A stretch of DNA of 64,000 nucleotides from Anodontia alba (Eukaryota; Mollusca; Bivalvia; Lucinida; Lucinidae): NCBI GenBank assembly GCA_964016985.1, contig OZ024824.1, positions 122,260,839-122,324,838 of the forward strand, given 5' to 3'. The notes under the pieces are model-generated. The model saw only the letters and a program-made list of their open reading frames with translations, was not told the origin of the DNA and did not search any database. A program made the position numbers and the translations under genes. Below, one piece after another: positions 10,193 to 21,005 of this stretch; the first letter of the stretch is position 1, and each line of letters starts with the position of its first letter.

Positions 10193-10760
10193 GTCACGAA
10201 AATACGCCTATATAGTTTTGACCCCCTTAAACCACACATTTATATAGTAAAATTGGGGTTTACAGTGGTATACATTATTTTTCTTACATTATGAAAACAC
10301 GCCTATTCAAATATATTGAAAATTTTACCACCCAAAAAATGAAAATTTTCAGATAAAAATTCTGATATTTTTCATATTTCCGCTCAAAACATAGATTGTG
10401 GGTACTCGTTAGAACCGCCTCGGCCTCGGCGAGGCGGTTCTAACGAGTACCCACAATCTATGTTTTTGAGCAGAAATAAGAAAAATAATGTATACCCTGT
10501 AAACCCCAGTTTTACTATATAAAAGTGGGGTTTAAGGGGGTCAAAATTATATAGGCATGTTTTCGTGATGTTTTGCTAAAACATAGATTGTGGGCACTCG
10601 TTAGAATTGCCTCACCGAGGTGGTTCTTACGAGTACTACAATCTATGTTTTGAGCAGACATTTAAAATGTCAGGATTTTTTATCTGATTTTTTTTTTTTT
10701 TTTTTTCGTTTTTGGTTGTAAAATTTTCAATATATTTGAAAAGGCGCGTTTTCATAATTG
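10193..10760 (+). mobile_element. Family A MITE split by a second family A copy
   Basis: The outer element begins CGTCACGAAAATACGCC, is interrupted after CATTATTTTTCTTA near 10286, and resumes at 10571 with TTTTGCTAAAACATAG through TTTTCATAATTG. The resumed part has an extra T-run near 10688. Both halves together make one family A copy. Confidence 0.85.
10287..10570 (-). mobile_element. Family A MITE nested inside another family A copy
   Basis: A complete inverted copy, from CATTATGAAAACACGCC to GGCATGTTTTCGTGATG. Its hairpin tip carries a 6-bp duplication (CTCGGCCTCGGC). Because it interrupts the outer copy, it is the younger insertion. Confidence 0.85.
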
Positions 10761-10866
10761 AAAGAACAACGTAAGACCCGCCGCCTCCGAATGGTCAGTA
10801 GTAGACATCACTGTTGGGGGCAGGGGTTAAGTCGATTTTACTTGCACCAAATATTCACCCTGGGCT

Positions 10867-11130
10867 CATCACGAAAACATGCCTATATTATTTGACCCGC
10901 TTAAACCCTACTTTTATATAGTAAAACTGGGGTTTACACGGGTATACATTAATTTTCTTATTAGTGCTCTAAAACATAGAGTGTGGGTACTCGTTAGAAC
11001 CGCCTCGCCGAGTACCCACAATCTATGTTTTGAGCAAAAATATGAAAAATATCAGATTTAGTCATCGGAAAATTTTCATTTTTTGGTGATAAAATTTTCA
11101 GTATATTTGAATAGGCATGTTCTCGTAATG
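10867..11130 (+). mobile_element. Family A MITE with shortened hairpin
   Basis: The right hairpin arm has lost its tip-proximal half, so AACCGCCTCGCCGAGTACCC joins directly. Ends are CATCACGAAAACATGCC and AGGCATGTTCTCGTAATG. Confidence 0.8.
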
Positions 11131-11549
11131 TGAAATGTTGCAAGAACACAAAATAATAGTTCGCTTGGCATAGAGGTTCAATAGCTTAGTCAATGAACCA
11201 ACACAGAAAACCATGTAAATTAGATTAAATCACGGTGATGAAACAAGGACTCGTGAGGGCTCGTGGCACCAGACCCTAACAGCCAGAACTAAACCCTATA
11301 TGACGTTCTCAGGGCAACCACTGTACAAAATCCGCCCGCTTATATTCTATGTGTGTGGTAGGACCCTTATGACAATAGCAAACTGCATTATTTAATGTAT
11401 TTAACTAAAAATTAACAGATACACAATAAATAAAATCATTTTCTATAAAATCAATCCAAAATGTACATACAGTCTTTTTCAAATCCACGTTTTGAAACTT
11501 TAAAGTTCATATATTTATTACGCTGCCCGCGGCAAAAATTTCATCCATA
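11131..11549. other. Unexplained intergenic stretch
   Basis: No feature recognised. Confidence 0.4.
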
Positions 11550-11755
11550 AATGAGGTTTACCTTGGAAAAAGGTGTCTTTGGAACGTGTGCGGACAGTGG
11601 AGGCCTAGATCAGACTGCGCATATGCGCAGTCTTATCTGGGCCTTCGTTGTCCGCTTACAGCATCTTATGATATTGCAGAACGTTAATACGAGGAGGGTA
11701 TGCCCTGATGAGTCTGTGCGGATGCATCGAGTGTGTGTAATCTTTGCATGTCTTG
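11550..11755. mobile_element. Family E MITE (GGCCTAGATCAGACTGCGCA subtype)
   Basis: The left hairpin has arms GGCCTAGATCAGACTGCGC/GCGCAGTCTTATCTGGGCC; the right half is decayed. An overlapping 90-codon ORF is a by-product. Confidence 0.6.
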
Positions 11756-11998
11756 AATTTTTTAAGACACCTTATCGTTTGACACGGCCCATTAATCATC
11801 TTCGCCACTCAGTGTTAGTGTGAAACAATGATATCTACTAATAATAATGTTGGTTTGCCTTCATTGTGTTGAAACCTTAATAACGTTGACAGCTGTTGAA
11901 GAAAATGTCAAAAATTATGACGGATTACTGCAAGTACAGTCTGGTAACAAATACAAGAACCGATTTATAAATTCTGTATCTTCCCAGTCTCTTCAACT

Positions 11999-12287
11999 AT
12001 AGTAAAACCTTGATGACTCGAACACTGATGGCTCGTTTACCTCGGATAATTCAAACTCATTTTTGAGTCCCCACGAAATTCTACCTATAGCTGAAGAAAA
12101 CAAATATTTAGGGAACTGTTCTTATTTTATCATGAAATTGTATGTTTTGTGTACTCGTTAGAGTACTCAACATACAATTATTGTGTAGAAAATCATAAAA
12201 AATTCGTTAAATTTTCGTTGTCTCCTTCCTGATCTGGCGCCATGATTAACCCTCTGTGGCTCGAACTATTAGTGTCCTTATACTGTA
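11999..12287 (+). mobile_element. Family B MITE (copy 1)
   Basis: Family B ends read TACAGTCGAACCCCGATGGC with TCGAACA following. The body carries TGAGTCCC(C/T)ACGA and a hairpin TGTGTACTC(A/G)TTAGA that resembles the family A core. In this copy the core is collapsed to TACTCGTTAGAGTACTC. Confidence 0.7.
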
Positions 12288-12416
12288 CACAGGGTTTCCT
12301 ACTACATGTAGCAAGTTAATCTAACTTATCTTCAATGGAATTATTTTAATGATCGCCTTGTTTACAACTTGAATGTTTACTTTTTATAAGAAAGAGAGAA
12401 CTTTTAAAATAATATA

Positions 12417-12657
12417 TGAGCCGGGACACAGTATTTTCTACAATATTGCATATGCGCCCAGCGAAGACTCAGATCAGCCTGTGCATCCGCACAGGCTTAT
12501 CTAAGTCTTCGCTGTCCACGTGAAGACGCTTCGGTTCCTTGGCTACTCACAGAGTGCCCTGCGAAGACTCTGATCAGACTGCGTGGATGCGCAGGCTGAT
12601 CTGAGTCTTCGCTGTGTGCACATGGGGTCATGTAGAAAATGCTGTGGCCCGGCTCAA
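12417..12657. mobile_element. Family E MITE, well preserved
   Basis: Outer ends TGAGCCGGGACACAG and CTGTGGCCCGGCTCA. Both internal hairpins are intact with GCGAAGACTCAGATCAGCCT arms. Confidence 0.8.
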
Positions 12658-12960
12658 ATTATTTGCGGTACATATCAGTAGCATATATCTCCCTTTTACG
12701 TCAATGTCAGAATGTAGATGTGTGTGTGTGTCATCATGTGCCTGAAAATTTTATTTCTTCCTCATTTTTTTGAGAGAGACAGTCAAATGATATTCCAAGA
12801 ACACAGTCACGTGTTCAGTGCAGATACACATTTTGAAATCATAGTCAATCACATACTCACTCCGTGGGTGATTTATAGTAGTATTTGGTCAAAAGGTGCC
12901 TTTGGCACAAAGACACAATAGTCAGTACAGGACAGGTATGAGACTTGGTCATTGGTCAAA
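12658..12960. other. Unexplained stretch
   Basis: Contains a short TG run (12718-12732); otherwise nothing recognised. Confidence 0.35.
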
Positions 12961-13086
12961 TATCAAATCACTGTAACTGAACATGCATGCCTACGATGCG
13001 ATGAATGTTTCCATATTTTTAAATATGATGATAAGCTGTGTGTGCTTAAATCATAATAAAGTTCTGTTCTGTTCTGTTCTGTTCTG
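12961..13086 (+). repeat. Possible LINE/SINE 3' tail with (TTCTG)n
   Basis: GTGTGTGCTTAAATCATAAT leads into AATAAAG and four TTCTG units (13066-13086). CR1/L2-type retrotransposons commonly end in short tandem repeats of this kind. No reverse transcriptase is seen upstream, so only a 5'-truncated tail is suggested. Confidence 0.35.
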
Positions 13087-13147
13087 GTTTGTTGTGCCTT
13101 CGTTTGACGCTCCGCAATACTTTGACACTATTGTACCACAGTAAGGT

Positions 13148-13254
13148 CCCAGCTAGCATTCTTTATAAATCTATAGCGGTCCGTTATCGGCCCGTCAGCT
13201 ACCCTGACGGGCCGATAACGGCCCGCTATAGATTTATAAAAAATGCTTACTGGG
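13148..13254. mobile_element. Family K palindromic element (copy 1)
   Basis: About 107 bp. CCCAGCTAGCATTC and ACTGGGG ends. Arms TATAAATCTATAGCGG and CCGTTATCGGCCCGTC fold almost completely. The tip is CAGCTACCCTG. Confidence 0.8.
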
Positions 13255-13581
13255 GTAGAGTGTCAAGATCCACCGCCAACGCCGCCGTACCTTGACACCA
13301 AGTACGGAGCGATGTTGCATATGTTTCATCACACCGCACACCGTTACACTAATGACCTATGTCTAAGCATTCTAACAAGATAAATGATAAGGATTGATTC
13401 AGATCAGACTGCTCCCATAAGCAATCTGAAAGAAGTCTGCATTATATGCCATTTCGCAAGCATGCTTTTGAATAGAGATCTAACATGAAAGTTCCATCAA
13501 AATACATCTTTCTGTTGTACAAGAGAAGAGAAGAGATAAACTGTTAACCCATTTATGCCTAGCGTCCCATGAAATGGATAT

Positions 13582-13650
13582 TAGCAGATAGTGTAGATCC
13601 AGATCAGACGCCGCAGAACGCGGCGTCTGATCAGGGTCTACACTTTTCGC
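13582..13650. repeat. Family D palindrome in a TTAA-flanked context
   Basis: The D core is preceded at 13543-13569 by TTAACCCATTTATGCCTAGC, the same left border as the copy at 23346. TTAA plus CCC suits a piggyBac-type MITE, but a matching right end was not found. Confidence 0.75.
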
Positions 13651-13798
13651 ATTTAATGCATGAATTTCATCACCTAAGTGTGCGCATTCATATATTGTCT
13701 ACACTGCCCTCCTGTTGTAAGGTGTTTTCAGCCATGTAACAGATTAAATCTCACCTCATTCCCTCCCTTTAACTGTTGTCCAATAAACGACTAACACT

Positions 13799-13962
13799 CT
13801 GGGTACTACATTTTAGCAGACGACATTTTGAAATATTTTCCCAGAAAACAGGTTTAGACATTTCATACTAATTGTCTCTATTGGGTTCTGGAAAAACTAA
13901 AATAAGAAAAATATTATCAATGTGTCGTCTGCTGAGATAACCTGGAGAGTGGTAAAGGTTAA
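13799..13962. mobile_element. Family G MITE (copy 4)
   Basis: CTGGGTACTACATTTTAGCA at left, CTGGAGAGTGGTAAAGGTTA at right, the latter ending in TTAA. Confidence 0.75.
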
Positions 13963-14144
13963 TAACTATTTAATTAATCATTGCCGAATGAATGATTGTA
14001 ACATTTTTTATGTAGAAACATAAATACTTACACTTTTATAAGGTGTTAATGTATAAATATTAACTTGACGACAAATATCAATTGGATCTAATGAGGACTG
14101 ATTTGTACTATAAACTAGTCTGACCAGATATATCAACTAGAAAA

Positions 14145-14480
14145 TACGGTTGAGTCTTGTTGTCTTGACTTCGCTTATCTCGGATAACCGCTTACCTCGA
14201 AATGAAAATCTTGTCCCTGTTTTAACATGAACATCTAAGAACAGGTAACAAAATATTGTGGAAAAGGGGAGAAATTGCTCCTAAGGAGCAATTTCTCCCC
14301 TTTTCCGAAATATTTTCAATATATCTCTAAACTTCAGGAGTCAAATTACATATTCAATTGTGAAATGTGGTTGTTCGATTTACTTTTTCCTCGATTCTAC
14401 AAATCTGATATGTCGAGGTACGGATATCTAGAAGTATTTCTTAGAGTCCCTTGGTGTTCGAGATAACGAGAGTCAAGTTG
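14145..14480 (-). mobile_element. Family C MITE (copy 2)
   Basis: Central hairpin GGGGAGAAATTGCTCCTAAG/GAGCAATTTCTCCCC intact; the ends are diverged (CGAGATAACGAGAGTCAAG). Confidence 0.8.
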
Positions 14481-14588
14481 TTTTTGTTTTTTTTAAGTAT
14501 AAGCCTCCTCCTGGATACAGTTCCATTCTTTACCAAGGACTGAAAAAGTAAATATGATTCGCAAGGTGGTAAAATGGACCTTCTGACA

Positions 14589-14820
14589 TTTAATTGTGCC
14601 CAACGAAGACTCAAATCAGCCTGTGCATCCGCGCAGTCCAATTAGAAACTTCACTGACCGCTAGAGAAACTTTGCATCATTGGCTATCCAATGCGGCCAG
14701 TGTAGATTCTGCAGTGCGCCCAGTGTACATTCTGATCAGACTGCGCGAATGCGCAGGCTGATCTGAATCTTCGCTGGGCGTACATGTCCGAAGGTACGTT
14801 TTCTGACAGTACGGCTCATA
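14589..14820. mobile_element. Family E MITE
   Basis: Left hairpin degraded; right hairpin arms CTGATCAGACTGCGCG/GCGCAGGCTGATCTGAA intact. Right border ACATGTCCGAAGGTACG is shared with the copies at 52718 and 63520. Confidence 0.75.
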
Positions 14821-15033
14821 TGCAGATACGCAAGAAAGGTTAAAATCACACACAAAATAAAAATCTTTTCAAAGTTCCGGATAATGGTTGAAAGGCAGAA
14901 AACGACACAATAGAAACGGCATCTCATCGAAAATTGAGCGAACGAACGAACAAACAAAAAGAAACTGCAGCAAAAACATTGCATTGGAAGTATCAACAGC
15001 ACAGCTATTGGGTGTGAGCGCTTAAACCTGTTT

Positions 15034-15035
<2 letters not shown>

Positions 15036-15086
<51 letters not shown>
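15036..15086. repeat. (CT)n microsatellite
   Basis: About 25 uninterrupted CT units. Confidence 0.95.
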
Positions 15087-15088
<2 letters not shown>

Positions 15089-15231
15089 CCCCAAATCTCG
15101 CCCGTACTGCTGAAATACCACATCAAGTATACCAGGAAGTCAGATATTAATTTCAAGAACATTTTCGCATCCGACACTTTCTCGCCTTGAGACGTTTCTC
15201 AGCAAATCTGGCAAAGTTCCTTAAATAGATT

Positions 15232-15575
15232 TACAGTCGCACTTCAATGGCACGAACATTTTGGGACCAGGTAAATTTGGTTCAGACATGGCAGTTCACA
15301 CCACTTAGGTTTAATCACAGCACCAGGCCAGACGGATAGTTAAGGGATGTCTTTTCAATATTCTGTAAGATAATGGTATGTTGGGTATACTCATAAAAAC
15401 GCCTACTGAGGCGATTCTAAAGAGTACACACAAAATACATTTTCATGTTAAAATCAGAAACCTTCCCCGAAATATCCCATAATGTTTGTTTTCTTGAGCT
15501 ATCAGACGAATTTCCTAGGGACCCAAAAGCGAGTTCGAATGAGCCACTGTTAACGAGCTATCGATGTCATTGAAG
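15232..15575 (-). mobile_element. Family B MITE, inverted and diverged
   Basis: Left TTACAGTCGCACTTCAATGG, core CGATTCTAAAGAGTACACAC, right AACGAGCTATCGATGTCATT. One core arm is mostly lost. Confidence 0.65.
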
Positions 15576-15653
15576 TTCAGCTACGAATAGTAGCGTTGGC
15601 AGAGACACAACTCTAACAATATTGCAATATTGTATCATGTAATAATTTCAGCA

Positions 15654-15739
15654 CGCGACATATATTCACATTACGATCTATACTCCAATCAAATCTCGCG
15701 ACATATATTCACATTACGATCTATACTCCAATCAAATCT
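15654..15739. repeat. Two perfect tandem copies of a 43-bp unit
   Basis: The unit starts CGCGACATATATTCACATTA and repeats at 15697 without mismatch, indicating recent duplication. Confidence 0.9.
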
Positions 15740-15855
15740 GACGATGCTTCTTCAACCTGCGACGAGTGCACCACAATGTGATCATGACCTTCAAGGCAGG
15801 TAACCGGGTTTCGCATGCGATACATGATCTTGTTTTGGATACATGTTCGTCAAAA

Positions 15856-16132
15856 CATTACGAAACCACGCCTATTCAAACATATAGAAACTTCACCCCC
15901 AAAAACTGTCAATTTTCAGATAAAAAAACTCTGGTATTTTTCATATTTCTGCTCAAAACATAGATTGTGGGTACTCGTTAGAACCGCCTCGGCGAGGCGG
16001 TTTTAACGAGTACTCACACTATGTTTTTGAGCAGAAATAAGAAAAGTAATGTATACGCCTGTAAACTTCAGTTTTACTATTTAAATGTGGGGTTTAAGGG
16101 GGTCAAACTTATATAGGTATGTTTTCGTGATG
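15856..16132 (-). mobile_element. Family A MITE, inverted copy
   Basis: Ends CATTACGAAACCACGCC and GGTATGTTTTCGTGATG. Hairpin arms remain close, apart from a GTACTCACACTATG change on the right. Confidence 0.85.
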
Positions 16133-16439
16133 ATTGTTTCAAAATCCCATTGCATTACAAAATTACAAGAATTCCGCGGAAGGCGTCATCGCACCTGCTG
16201 GCGCAAAAGTCACAGGAGCCACAATCAGAATGTGGTTATTAAATAAGTTTATTTCATTCTTAGCAGTGCTTACTTGGAAAACTGGGTTGAAAAAAATGTA
16301 GACAAAGTGCCTAGTGGGGCACATATATTCCAGGCCAGTCCCATTCCCTCTAATGGCTATATCTTCAGCACTGACTTTTCGTATCATACAGCCCAATGAT
16401 AATGGAACGTTGACGTAAAATGTGTAAAAGTCACTGGAG

Positions 16440-17495
16440 CATGAAATATAGGTCAAGGTCATGGGTCAAGGTACCTGCAAATTCAGTACATCAAGGAGAA
16501 GCACAATGCAAGGTATGGTGGTTGTAGGCCTTATAGTTGAGGAGTTATCAAATATCAACGTAAAATGTGTCAAATATAGGTCAAGGTCACTGGGTCAAGG
16601 TACCTGCCAATCCAGTGCAATGAGGTGAAGCACTATGCAAGGTTTAGTGGTTGTAGGTCTTATATTTGAGGAGATACCGAACATCAATATAAAATGTGTC
16701 AAAGTCACTGGAGTGCACAATATAGGTCAAGGTCACCAGGTCAAGGTACCTGTCGAGTCAGTACATTGAGAAGAAGTGCTATATAAGGTTTGGTGGTTGA
16801 AGGCCTTACAGTTGAGGACATATGGAAGGGTGACGTAAATGGTGTAAAAGTCAATGGAGCGTGAAATATAGGTCAAGGTCACCCAGTCAAGGTACCTGCA
16901 GAGTCCGTACATTGAGGAGAAGCACTATGCAAGGTTTGATGGTTGTAGGCCTTATAGTTGAGGAGATATTGAACGTTGACGTAAAATGTATAAAAGGCAC
17001 TGGAGCACGAAATATAGGTCAAGGTCATCGGGTCAAGATACCTGCCAAGTCAGTACATATAGGAGAAGCACTATGCAAGGTTTGGTGGCTAGAGGTCTTA
17101 CACTTGAGGATATCTGGAACGTTGACGTAAATTATGTCAAAGTCACTGCAGCCAAAATATAGGTCAAGGTCACCAGGTCAAGGTATCTGCTAAGTCAGTA
17201 CATCGAGGAGAAGCACTTTGCAAGGTTTGATGATTGTAGGCCTTATAGTTGAGGAGATATCGAACATCGACGCAAAATATGTCAAACTCACTGGAGTGCA
17301 AAATATAGGTCAATGTCACCGGGCCAAGGTACCTGCCAAGTCTGTACATCTAGGAGAAGCACTATGCAAGGTTTGGTAGTTGTACACCTTATAGTTGAGA
17401 AGATCTGGAACGTCAACGTAAATTGTGTCAAAGTCAATGGAGCGCAAAATATAGGTCAAGGTCACTGGGTCAACATATCTGCCAAGTCAGGAGGT
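16440..17495 (+). repeat. Tandem array of a ~146-bp unit (about 7 copies)
   Basis: Each unit carries ATAGGTCAAGGTCAC, GGGTCAAGGTACCTGCC, GAGAAGCACTATGCAAGG and TATAGTTGAGGAGATA. Unit starts fall near 16449, 16576, 16722, 16867, 17013, 17158, 17304 and 17450. Units are diverged by point changes, so the array is not recent. Short ORFs across it are by-products. Confidence 0.9.
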
Positions 17496-18180
17496 CAGGG
17501 AGATGTGTCATGCAAGGTATGATGGTTGTTGTAGAATTGTAGTTGATTAGAATACTAACTTCGACGTAAATGTCGAACTTCGACATAACAGAACTGTTAA
17601 GAGACAGACGGACGGACGAACGGACAAACGAATGGAAAAGCGGGCACCTATGTCGCAAAGTCAGAAGGTGAGGGAGATATTTCATACAAGGTTTGATGGT
17701 TGTTTTGTCTTGTAGTTGATTAGAATACTAACTTTGACATAAATGTCGAACTTCGACATAACAGAACTGTTAAGAGATGGACAGACGGACAGACGAACAG
17801 ACAGACGAATGGAAAAGTTGGCACCTATGTCGCAAAGTCGGGAGGTCAGGGAGATATTTCATGCAAGGTTTGATGGTTGTTTAGTCTTGTAGTTGATTAA
17901 AATACTAACTTTGACATAAATGTCGAACTTCGACATAAATGTTGACAGACGGACGGACGAATGGACAGACATACGGAAAAGCGGACGCCTATGTTGCAAA
18001 GTCAGGAGGTCAGGGAGATGTTTCATGCAAGGTTTGATGATTGTTTAGTCTTGTAGTTGATTAGAATACTAAGTTTGACATAAATGTCGAACATCGACAT
18101 AAATGTTGACAGACGGACGGACGGACGGACGGACTGATGACGGACGGACTGATGACGGACGGACGGACGGAAAATCGGAC
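17475..18180 (+). repeat. Tandem array of a ~175-bp unit (about 4 copies) with (GGAC)n
   Basis: Each unit has GTCAGGAGGTCAGGGAGAT, CAAGGTTTGATGGTTGTT, ATGTCGAACTTCGACATAA and a GGAC/AGAC run. It shares CAAGGTTTGATGG and GTAGTTGA with the neighbouring 146-bp unit, so the arrays are probably related. The last (GGAC)n run is longest, at 18112-18170. Confidence 0.9.
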
Positions 18181-18215
18181 GCCTATATCGCACCCTGCTA
18201 CAAGCAGGTGCGATA

Positions 18216-18885
18216 ATAAGCTGAACGCGAACTACTGCAATAAAGTTATAAATGCAATTTGTACAAATTTCGAGTATCACCTTGATGTCCATGACGTGCA
18301 TGAACTTGAGGAGTGCATTTCCATGTCCCTTTATACATTAATTCTTTTTCGTCATAAAGTCGGACGGATGGTGCGACTAATATAATCTATTTTCGGAGGC
18401 ATACAATACGTTTGATGTGTGGGTATGCAGAGATAACATGACAGTGATGTCGTGGAGAATTTAGGTTACAGAACCAAAATTGTTACAATTAGATGGAAGT
18501 GCTGCCGCATTGCTTGTGATAACGTCTTTTTCCGGACAGAATGTCTAGGCGCCGTGACGTAAGTCTCAAACTATCTTAGTTGGTCAAATTTCATTTGTCT
18601 CCTCAGATCCTGTGAGATATTTAATACACAAATGGTCGGGAACTAATCCGTAGAGATTGTGTAGAAGGGCACAGGCACTTATCGTTATAGATTCGAGCGC
18701 ACGCCGTCACCGCCAAACAGTTTATGAATCAACCAGCAACCGTTTTACAGACATGTATTGATGATGTAAGACTGTTTCGCAGAAGATATTTTTCTGTTCA
18801 TTTTAAGACTTTCGCATGAGTAAAACTACTTTAAACACCCTCCTTCCCCTCCCCCACAACTCCGCCTCATCAGTTTTTTACTGAC
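18216..18885. other. Unexplained stretch
   Basis: No repeat family or credible exon recognised. Confidence 0.4.
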
Positions 18886-19048
18886 CGTTCCAAGGCGGTT
18901 CCTGTTTTAGGTTTTCTTTGTGCGTCTGTGATTTTACATTTTATATGAAACGCCTGTGTCCTTATTTGTTCCTAGTCTCTCATTCTTTTGCTGCCTTGAG
19001 AGGACTGTGTTTCGTGATTGTGGAATTTCCTGAGTATCTTTACTTATG
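18886..19048 (+). repeat. Family M dispersed repeat (copy 1)
   Basis: GTTCCAAGGCGGTTC, GTGCGTCTGTGATTTTACAT, GTGTTTCGTGATTGTGG and TTTCCTGAGTATCTTTACTT occur in the same order, on the opposite strand, at 32163-32350. A fragment with the last two blocks lies at 21316-21365 (minus). A membrane-like ORF crosses the second copy, but the reading frame is not conserved between copies, so a transposon or UTR fragment is more likely than a gene. Confidence 0.6.
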
Positions 19049-19900
19049 TTTCTACGTAGTCTAAAACAGAAATCGATCAAAATACCCTGGATTATTTTTC
19101 TATTGAAATATAAAGTGCTGCAAACGAAAACATAGCCATCCAAATATGAAATAATTGAATGAGCGAGGTGTACAATTCACTGGTACGGTCAAAATTATCC
19201 AAAGCTGAAGTGACCATTTCACACAAATTTCACTATTCAATTAAGCGCAGACAATAGCAAGCGGACGATATCCCAACATGTGCGGTCAAATGAGCAACAA
19301 CAATCACCTTCGCTATCGGTGTCAAATGGTCAACCATGTTTTTTTCTCTTATTTTGTTTGAGTGTCACATACGAAAATGTTTTGGGTCGAATGTGAGTTC
19401 GTTCCGAAAGCATTTGAGGTCAAGACTGGGTTTGGCGTTTAAATTGGATAGTTTTCACAAGTGACCGCGAAGAAAGAGTCCCTGTAGGGAGCAGAATGCA
19501 TCCTATTCTGAATGTCACATTATTTCGGATATGCCTGGTAGGAAATTAAGTTTGGAAATTAAAGAAAGTTTCAGTTCAACAAAGGCATACCACAAGGAAT
19601 GCGTGAGTCTGAGAAAGGAATCTTTTAAAATGAAGCTATGTTTGTTAGAGTGAGAAATGATCATAAAAATGCAAATTATTATATTTTCGAAATATCGTTT
19701 TGGTTCTGAAAAAATAATAACGCGAAGCTTGCTATAGTGTAACTGACATTTTATTCCAGTCTTACACATTGTAAAAAACTTCTTTGCGGCAAAATGTAAC
19801 CTACATTCAATTCGTCTTGTGCATTGTAAAATACCTCCTTTACAGCAAAGAATATTGAGATATTGAGTCGCGTTACGTATGAAAGGAGTCTTTAAAGATA
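19049..19900. other. Unexplained stretch
   Basis: A 143-codon minus-strand ORF (19515-19946) runs through AT-rich DNA into family B and has no recognisable domain. A small tandem echo exists: TGCAAAATG(T)AACCTACATTC-like text near 19790 and 19825. Confidence 0.35.
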
Positions 19901-20297
19901 TACAGTCGAACCCCGATGGCTCGAACACCGATGGCTCGTTTATCATGGCTAATTCGAACTCGTTTTTGAGTCCCTACGAGGTTCTTCCGATAGCTCAAGA
20001 AAATAAATATTTAAGGAAATTTTCTTATTTTATCGTGAGATTGTATGTTGTATGTACTCATTAGAATCGCATAATCGAGGCGATTCTAATGAGTACACTC
20101 AACATCGAGGCGATTCTAATGAGTACACACAACATACAATCACTGTGTAAAAATCGAAAAGAAAAATCCCCAAATTATTGCCATTTGCTTCCTGACTTGG
20201 CACCATGATTAAATTAACCTCAGTGGCTCGAACCACCCATGTCTCGAACAGTTTTCTATGGTCCCAAAGATGTTCGAGCCATCAAAGTTTGACTGTA
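19901..20297 (+). mobile_element. Family B MITE, best preserved copy
   Basis: Left end TACAGTCGAACCCCGATGGC, right end CATCAAAGTTTGACTGTA. The hairpin core GTACTCATTAGAATCGC/GCGATTCTAATGAGTAC is followed by an extra partial duplication of its right arm (GTACACTCAACATCGAGGCG repeated around 20090-20130). Confidence 0.8.
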
Positions 20298-20335
20298 TGA
20301 ACATACTGAATCTAGATTTGAACTCATATCCATGC

Positions 20336-20402
20336 AGTGTGATCTTGGCTCTCGTTCCCACACCAGGTTCTACAGGATCCAGGTTTCGTAAACAGCTTGC
20401 TC
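20336..20402. repeat. Short dispersed repeat shared with 27529-27590
   Basis: CTCGTTCCCACACCAGGTTC followed by TACAGGATCCA here; CTCGTTTCCACACCAGGTTC plus TACAGTATCAA at 27549. A 67-bp match, origin unknown. Confidence 0.5.
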
Positions 20403-20461
20403 GATCAACTTTGCGCTGTTGATAGCCCCACATAGAATGCATTAACATATTCATCGTTAAT

Positions 20462-20561
20462 ACTGGGACACCTCAACTCCTTACCATACTTGTGCGAATA
20501 TCGAATTTGTCCATATTTCTTCCTTGTACTGTACCTAAAACTGCTAGATGAGTGGCAAACA
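20462..20561. repeat. Left arm of a family D element
   Basis: CACCTCAACTCCTTACCATA...GATGAGTGGCAAACAG is the standard approach to a D palindrome, but it is cut off at the first bases of the core by a family F element. Confidence 0.6.
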
Positions 20562-20812
20562 GGGCCCAGTTGTTCAAAGCGTCGTTAGCTTAACGAGTTC
20601 ATTAGTGGTCAAAATGTTAACTGTTCTAGTAAGTACAACATCTAATTCACAGGTATGTTTGCTGAAAAAATGTGAGTAGCTTTTGCAAACGCAAAAGCTA
20701 AAGCTACTCACATTTTTTCATCAAAGATATTAGCATACATGCCATATTTAATAATGAAAATTTTAACGATACGTTAACTAACGACATCGTTAGTTTTGAA
20801 CAACTTGGCCCA
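20562..20812 (-). mobile_element. Family F MITE (copy 2) inserted at a D core
   Basis: GGGCCCAGTTGTTCAAAGC to TTGAACAACTTGGCCC. Central hairpin GTGAGTAGCTTTTGC with an inserted AAACGCAAAAGCTAAAG at the tip. Confidence 0.85.
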
Positions 20813-20898
20813 GAATCTCCCCTGGATCTGCAAAGTTTGCTCAATGTCAGTCCAAATACTTAGACTGAAGATGGTAATAGTGGCTTGAATTTTCTTGT

Positions 20899-20972
20899 TT
20901 TTTTTTTTTTTTTTTTTTTTTTTTTTGTTTTTTTTTTTATTTATTTATTTATTACTTTTATTTTTTTATTTT

Positions 20973-21003
<31 letters not shown>

Positions 21004-21005
21004 TT
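20899..21005. repeat. Poly-T followed by (TTTA)n
   Basis: About 38 T with one G, then TTTA/TTTATTTTT units. Confidence 0.95.

Larger units (their letters stand above)
16187..18215 (+). mobile_element. Putative Helentron-like (HINE/pearl-type) element with tandem core
   Basis: Bounded by CATCGCACCTGCT at 16187-16199 and its inverted partner AGCAGGTGCGAT at 18203-18214. The right partner forms a hairpin with the preceding ATCGCACCCTGCT. Between them lie two tandem arrays and a (GGAC)n microsatellite just before the 3' hairpin. Subterminal inverted repeats, internal tandem repeats, a microsatellite and a 3' hairpin are known from bivalve pearl elements and Helentron-derived HINEs. No Rep/helicase coding sequence is present, so assignment is inference. 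Confidence 0.45.

Noticed and set aside
19515..19946. 143-codon minus-strand ORF
   Set aside because: AT-rich, no recognisable domain, and it begins inside a family B MITE.
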